9,112 bases of DNA, from positions 1-9,112 of the forward strand of contig JANLID010000258.1 in the NCBI GenBank assembly GCA_024654105.1, read 5' to 3'. Below, piece by piece: positions 5,850 through 9,112 of this stretch; position 1 is the first letter of the stretch, and each line of letters begins with the position of its first letter. The DNA is from Gallionella sp. (lineage in GTDB: Bacteria > Pseudomonadota > Gammaproteobacteria > Burkholderiales > Gallionellaceae). The position numbers were made by a program, and so were the translations under genes. The notes under the pieces were generated by a model, which worked only from the letters and a program-made list of their open reading frames with translations, ran no database searches and was not told the origin of the DNA.

Positions 5850-7820
5850 ATGGAAAACTCACTCTCACTGGTTCTTGTTCTGCTGGCCACCGCCGTGATC
5901 GTGGTGGTGCTGTGCCGCACCCTGCATTTGCCGGTGATGCTGGGCTATCTCACCGTCGGTATTCTGATCGGGCCGCACGCGCTGGCGTGGATCCCCGATG
6001 CGGCGGGAACGCAGCATCTTGCCGAGTTTGGCGTGGTGTTCCTGATGTTCAGCATCGGTCTGGAATTCAGCCTGGCGCGCCTGACCGCAATGAAGCGCAC
6101 AGTGTTCGGTCTGGGTGGCGCGCAGGTTGTGGTGACCTTGCTGCTGGTCATGGGAGTGGCTGTGTTGTTCGGCCTGGATTGGCGAACCGGCCTGGCATTG
6201 GGCGGCGTATTGGCGATGTCTTCCACCGCGATCGTCAGCAAGATGCTGGTCGAACGCGCCGAGCTGAATCTGCCCTATGGCCAGCAGATGATGGGCGTGC
6301 TGCTGTTTCAGGACATCGCGGTCGTCCCGCTGCTGATCATCATCCCGGCATTGGCGACCAGCGCGGAACACCTGCCTGCCACACTGGCTTTCGCCACGCT
6401 CAAGGCGGCGGCGGTATTGCTGGTGCTGCTGGTGTTCGGGCAGCGTGTCATGCGCCCATGGTTTCACGTCGTGGCGCGGCAGAAATCTTCCGAACTGTTC
6501 ATGCTCAACGTGCTGCTCATCACGCTGGGTCTGGCCTATTTCACCGAGCTGGCGGGGCTGTCGCTGGCGCTGGGCGCGTTTGTCGCGGGCATGCTGATTT
6601 CCGAAACCGAATACCGCTATCAGGTGGAAGAAGACATCAAGCCGTTCCGCGACGTATTGCTCGGCCTGTTTTTCGTCACCATCGGCATGAAGCTGAATCT
6701 GGGCGAAGTGATAGGCGAATTCGGCTGGATATTGCTGGTGCTGGCCGGGTTGATCCTGGCCAAGGCCCTGATCGTGGCGTTGCTGGCGCGCGCTTTCGAA
6801 GGAGATTGGGGAGTGGCGTTGCGCAGTGCGATCGGCCTGGCGCAGGCCGGCGAATTCGGCTTCGTGCTGCTGACCTTGGCGGAAGGCTCGCATCTGCTCA
6901 GCGGCGCGACCATGCAAATCGTACTGGCGGCGATGTTGTTATCGATGCTGGCCGCGCCGTTCATGATCCAGTACGGCGAGGCCATCGCGCGGCGGTTTTC
7001 TGCTGCCGAATGGACCAGTCGCGCGATGCAGATGCACCAGATCGCCATCCAGAGCATGGGCAGCAGCGGGCATGTCATCCTGTGCGGCTATGGGCGTAGC
7101 GGCCAGAAGCTGGCGAGCTTTCTGGAAAACGAAAACCTCAGCTTCATCGCGCTGGATCTGGATTCGCGCCGTGTGCATGAGGCTATCGCCGCAAAAAAGA
7201 GCGTGGTGTACGGCGACGCCGCCAAGCGCGAAGTATTGATGGCTGCCGGTTTGATGCGCGCCAAGGTGCTGGTCGTCACCTACAAAGACAAGCATTCCGC
7301 ACTGGCGATCCTGCGCCATGTCAAGGAACTGCGCCCCGATTTGCCGGTGGTGGTGCGCACCAATGACGATACCCATGTGGAAGCGTTGAAAGAAGCCGGT
7401 GCGGCGGAAGTCGTGGCCGAGGTGCTGGAAGGCAGCGTGATGCTCGCCTCGCAAGCCATGCTGATGGCGGGCGTGCCGCTCAACCGCGTGATCCGCCGCG
7501 TCCAGGAAAGCCGCGCGCGCCGCTATGCGGTATTCAGCGGTTATTTGCGCACCATGCAAAGCGAGGCCGGCGAAGCGACCGAAAGCCTGCAATCGCGTTT
7601 TCTCAGCGTGTTGCTCAAGGAAGATTCAGCAGCGGTGGGTAAGCGATTGCGCGAAGTTGGCCTGGATGCCTTGAACATCGAAGTCAATGCGCTGCGCCGT
7701 CGCGGCGTACGCGGCGCGCAACCGAGTGAGGAAATGTTATTGCAGGCAGGCGATGTGCTGGTGCTGCTCGGCCTGCCGGAAGCATTGCAGGAGGCGGAGG
7801 CGTGGCTGCATAACGGGTAA
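5850..7820 (+). CDS. KefB/KefC-type monovalent cation:proton antiporter (CPA2) with TrkA domains
   Basis: From the ATG at 5850 this is a 656-aa inner-membrane antiporter. Residues 1-380 form the Na+/H+ exchanger-type membrane domain with about 12 hydrophobic segments; the family blocks LAMSSTAIV (121-129), LLFQDIAVVPLL (151-162) and EDIKPFRDVLLGLFF (261-275) are clear. A TrkA-N (RCK) nucleotide-binding domain follows (about 405-525) with GYGRSG (413-418), then a TrkA-C domain (about 578-655). Such proteins move K+ or Na+ against H+ under control of bound nucleotide or glutathione adducts. No KefF/KefG-type ancillary gene is adjacent, and ion specificity cannot be told from sequence. An in-frame ATG at 5778 would add 24 polar residues; 5850 is preferred because the hydrophobic MENSLSLVLVLL start fits the family. 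Neither start has a strong Shine-Dalgarno (GGAG at 5827-5830 is far). Confidence 0.9.
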   Translation: MENSLSLVLVLLATAVIVVVLCRTLHLPVMLGYLTVGILIGPHALAWIPDAAGTQHLAEFGVVFLMFSIGLEFSLARLTAMKRTVFGLGGAQVVVTLLLVMGVAVLFGLDWRTGLALGGVLAMSSTAIVSKMLVERAELNLPYGQQMMGVLLFQDIAVVPLLIIIPALATSAEHLPATLAFATLKAAAVLLVLLVFGQRVMRPWFHVVARQKSSELFMLNVLLITLGLAYFTELAGLSLALGAFVAGMLISETEYRYQVEEDIKPFRDVLLGLFFVTIGMKLNLGEVIGEFGWILLVLAGLILAKALIVALLARAFEGDWGVALRSAIGLAQAGEFGFVLLTLAEGSHLLSGATMQIVLAAMLLSMLAAPFMIQYGEAIARRFSAAEWTSRAMQMHQIAIQSMGSSGHVILCGYGRSGQKLASFLENENLSFIALDLDSRRVHEAIAAKKSVVYGDAAKREVLMAAGLMRAKVLVVTYKDKHSALAILRHVKELRPDLPVVVRTNDDTHVEALKEAGAAEVVAEVLEGSVMLASQAMLMAGVPLNRVIRRVQESRARRYAVFSGYLRTMQSEAGEATESLQSRFLSVLLKEDSAAVGKRLREVGLDALNIEVNALRRRGVRGAQPSEEMLLQAGDVLVLLGLPEALQEAEAWLHNG

Positions 7821-7864
7821 GACACGGTCTTGCGGAACCGCAGGTACGGAAAATGCGCGAAAAG

Positions 7865-7878
7865 TATAGTGGACCCCA
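7865..7878. repeat. Left terminal inverted repeat of the IS3 relic
   Basis: GTATAGTGGACCCC, the exact complement of 8434-8447. It lies 45 bases after the antiporter stop and is fused directly to the truncated orfB. Confidence 0.85.
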
Positions 7879-8381
7879 AGCCGCGCAGGTAAATCTTGAT
7901 CTTGCGGCTGCCGTAAAACGGATGCCGCGTGTATTCGGCGTCAATCAGCCCCAGCAACATCAATTCCTGCCCGTCCGGTTTTGCGGCCAAGTGCGGCGCA
8001 TAAACGGTTGAACGGTTTACCCCTGCCGGTTCGCATTGCCGGGTCAGCGCCAGGGTTTCGGTGGCTCCGACCCATTGCTTGCGCGCTTCTGCAGGCTGAT
8101 CCCGGACTTTTTTTGAGCCAGTCCAGTTCCATTTTCAGTCGGCCGATCTCGGAATACAGCCGCTCCGGGCTGGCTGACGGGTCGGCAGGTTTCGGGCCGC
8201 GCTTCATATCGAACAGGCTGGATGCCTGCGCTTGCAGCTCTTTCTTCCACAGACCGGCTTGCGTCGGATGTACGCCGAACTCCTGGCCAATTTCATTCAC
8301 GGTCTTGATGCCCCGGATCGCTTCAAGGGCGACCTTGGCCTTGAACTCACCCGTAAAATTCTTGCGCTTCGATTCACTCAT
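7879..8381 (-). pseudogene. IS3-family transposase orfA/orfB remnant (frameshifted, truncated)
   Basis: orfA starts at the ATG 8379-8381 (MSESKRKNFTGEFKAKVAL) with GGAG eight bases upstream. It has the helix-turn-helix stretch typical of IS3 OrfA (FTGEFKAKVALEA, then EIGQEFGVHPTQ) and the leucine-zipper-like end RLKMELDWLKK. At 8107-8114 a run of seven A followed by G (minus strand) marks the usual -1 frameshift site; slipping there gives LKKKSGISL, then a stop at 8044. The orfB frame (TRQC, AGVNRSTVYA, then LIDAEYTRHPFYGSRKIKIY) lies in yet another frame, so a small indel near 8085-8095 has broken the normal fusion. orfB is cut after about 60 residues, before the catalytic DDE residues. The protein cannot be an active transposase. 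Confidence 0.85.
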
Positions 8382-8433
8382 TACCTGCTCCTTTTTATAG
8401 CAGGTTACCACCTTAATCTATTGTCTGAAAATC

Positions 8434-8447
8434 GGGGTCCACTATAC
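8434..8447. repeat. Right terminal inverted repeat of the IS3 relic
   Basis: GGGGTCCACTATAC, the exact complement of 7865-7878, on the orfA-start side of the element and facing the ClC gene. Confidence 0.85.
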
Positions 8448-8513
8448 CCTACGAAATTATTATTGCTTGTAACGCAAATTAGAATTATATCCACGACCGG
8501 CTGGCCGCTTGCA

Positions 8514-8519
8514 TATAAT
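8514..8519 (+). promoter_or_regulatory. Candidate -10 box for the ClC gene
   Basis: A perfect TATAAT at 8514-8519 lies 65 bases before the TTG start and just outside the IS relic. A TG pair sits at 8510-8511, one base off the ideal extended -10 spacing, and no convincing -35 box is present. Confidence 0.4.
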
Positions 8520-8552
8520 ACACGGCAGTTAAACGGAGGCATTGAGCAACCA

Positions 8553-8582
8553 ATGAAATTTACCTGCCGGAGGGTACTTTGA
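8553..8582 (+). CDS. Possible nine-residue leader peptide upstream of the ClC gene
   Basis: ATG at 8553 opens MKFTCRRVL followed by TGA at 8580-8582. That stop overlaps the TTG start of the ClC gene (TTGA, 8579-8582). A GGAGG at 8535-8539 lies 13 bases before the ATG, a long spacing. The ClC gene's own Shine-Dalgarno lies inside this mini-ORF. It could couple translation of the channel, or be chance; no family is recognised. Confidence 0.3.
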   Translation: MKFTCRRVL

Positions 8583-9112
8583 TTCTCGATTGGAAACGAC
8601 GGCTCGTATTCTGGAGCGGGGCAATTTGCGTAGGCCTGGTCGCAATCTTGTTTGCAGTCGCCTGCGAGCAGGCGAATGATCTGTTCCACAAGCTGATTGC
8701 CATTTCACCTTATCTTCCCCTGCTGATTACCCCTCTTGGGCTCATTCTGATCGTCGTCACTACCCGGAGGTTCTTTCCGGGATCGGAAGGCAGCGGTATT
8801 CCCCAAACCATTGTATCGCTTGATCCAAAAGAAAACCAAGGTGTCCGTGATCGAGTGCTTTCCCTGCGCGTCACAACCGGGAAGATCATTCTCACCGTCA
8901 TGGGTCTTTTCTTTGGAGCATCCGTAGGACGCGAAGGTCCTACCGTGCAGATCGGCGCATCCATCATGCATAGACTGGGCAGTCTTGCCCGCTTTCCCCA
9001 ACACGATCTGGAAAAGGGGCTGATTCTTGCCGGCGCCGCTGCCGGAGTCGCCGCTGCATTCAACACGCCGCTGGCAGGAATTGTGTTCGCCATCGAAGAA
9101 ATGAGCCGTTCT
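8579..9112 (+). CDS. ClC-type chloride channel/proton antiporter, N-terminal part (runs off the window)
   Basis: 178 codons are present, open to the window edge. Signature ClC stretches are GSEGSGIPQ (68-76, selectivity-filter GSGIP), GREGPTVQIGAS (117-128) with the gating glutamate Glu119, and AAGVAAAFNTPLAG (154-167) followed by FAIEEM, whose second glutamate (Glu174) corresponds to the internal proton glutamate of the E. coli H+/Cl- exchanger. Having both glutamates suggests an antiporter rather than a pure channel; this is inference. The TTG at 8579 is chosen because GGAGGG (8569-8574) lies just upstream, no in-frame ATG or GTG exists between it and the stop at 8543, and the start MILDWKRRLVFWSGA fits the family. 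The C-terminal half lies outside the window. Confidence 0.9.
   Translation, partial: MILDWKRRLVFWSGAICVGLVAILFAVACEQANDLFHKLIAISPYLPLLITPLGLILIVVTTRRFFPGSEGSGIPQTIVSLDPKENQGVRDRVLSLRVTTGKIILTVMGLFFGASVGREGPTVQIGASIMHRLGSLARFPQHDLEKGLILAGAAAGVAAAFNTPLAGIVFAIEEMSRS

Larger units (their letters stand above)
7865..8447 (-). mobile_element. IS3-family element relic, internally deleted (about 0.58 kb)
   Basis: Perfect 14-bp terminal inverted repeats (7865-7878 and 8434-8447, core TATAGTGGACCCC) bound this insertion. Inside, on the minus strand, are a mostly complete IS3-type orfA and only the first part of orfB. The DDE integrase core, most of orfB, is absent: the sequence runs from YLRGLG directly into the left inverted repeat. 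An intact element of this family would be roughly 1.2-1.3 kb. No target-site duplication is visible next to the repeats. It sits between the antiporter and ClC genes and can at best move with a transposase supplied in trans. Confidence 0.85.

Noticed and set aside
5865..6917. 350-codon minus-strand open frame opposite the antiporter
   Set aside because: It is very rich in Gln, His and Arg with no domain pattern, as expected for the antisense of a GC-rich membrane protein gene; the plus strand encodes a clear Kef-type antiporter.
5912..7099. 395-codon plus-strand open frame in another frame of the antiporter gene
   Set aside because: The composition is Gly/Arg/Ala-rich shadow coding with no recognisable motif, fully inside the antiporter gene.
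7830..7843. TGCGG-AA-CCGCA as terminator of the antiporter gene
   Set aside because: The loop is only two bases, so the real stem would be very short, and no T-run follows.
7855..8457. Target-site duplication flanking the IS3 relic
   Set aside because: The bases directly outside the repeats (CGAAAA on the left, CCTACG on the right) do not match; a CGAAA on the right lies four bases away and is not adjacent.

Overview
The window looks like a chromosomal segment of a moderately GC-rich betaproteobacterium. The best guess is the Nitrosomonadales/Gallionellaceae area. This rests on a divergent LpxL-type acyltransferase / metK pair and on overall protein character; no rRNA or other strong taxonomic marker is present, so it is an inference.

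Layout. (1) Positions 1-96 are non-coding and hold a perfect 13-bp-stem REP-like palindrome. (2) Positions 97-2201 carry two divergent housekeeping genes, an LpxL/HtrB-type acyltransferase (minus) and metK (plus), with an extended -10 promoter for metK between them. (3) Positions 2202-2467 are a hairpin-rich non-coding stretch. It contains a second, diverged copy of the last 13 codons of metK and ends in a rho-independent terminator. (4) Positions 2468-5726 are a tightly overlapping three-gene cluster: a small predicted lipoprotein that resembles only the propeptide of a subtilase; a 741-aa secreted subtilisin-family (S8) protease with its own propeptide, two Ig-like domains and a GlyGly-CTERM tail; and a rhombosortase, the rhomboid-type intramembrane protease known to process such tails. 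(5) Positions 5850-7820 encode a KefB/KefC-type cation/proton antiporter with TrkA-N and TrkA-C domains. (6) Positions 7865-8447 are a decayed, internally deleted IS3-family element with both terminal inverted repeats kept. (7) From 8579 to the window edge runs the 5' part of a ClC chloride channel/antiporter gene with a TTG start that overlaps a nine-codon mini-ORF.

The most notable unit is the 2468-5726 cluster. Both junctions are 4-base stop/start overlaps (GTGA, ATGA), so the three proteins are probably made together. A simple model, which is inference, is as follows. The protease is exported and kept inactive by its cis propeptide. The membrane-anchored stand-alone propeptide acts in trans as inhibitor or folding helper. 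The C-terminal GlyGly-CTERM helix holds the protease in the inner membrane until the neighbouring rhombosortase cuts it, releasing or remodelling it for onward secretion, in known cases through type II secretion. The parts with family precedent are the S8 protease, GlyGly-CTERM and rhombosortase. The propeptide-only lipoprotein as a fixed partner is the part I do not recognise as described.
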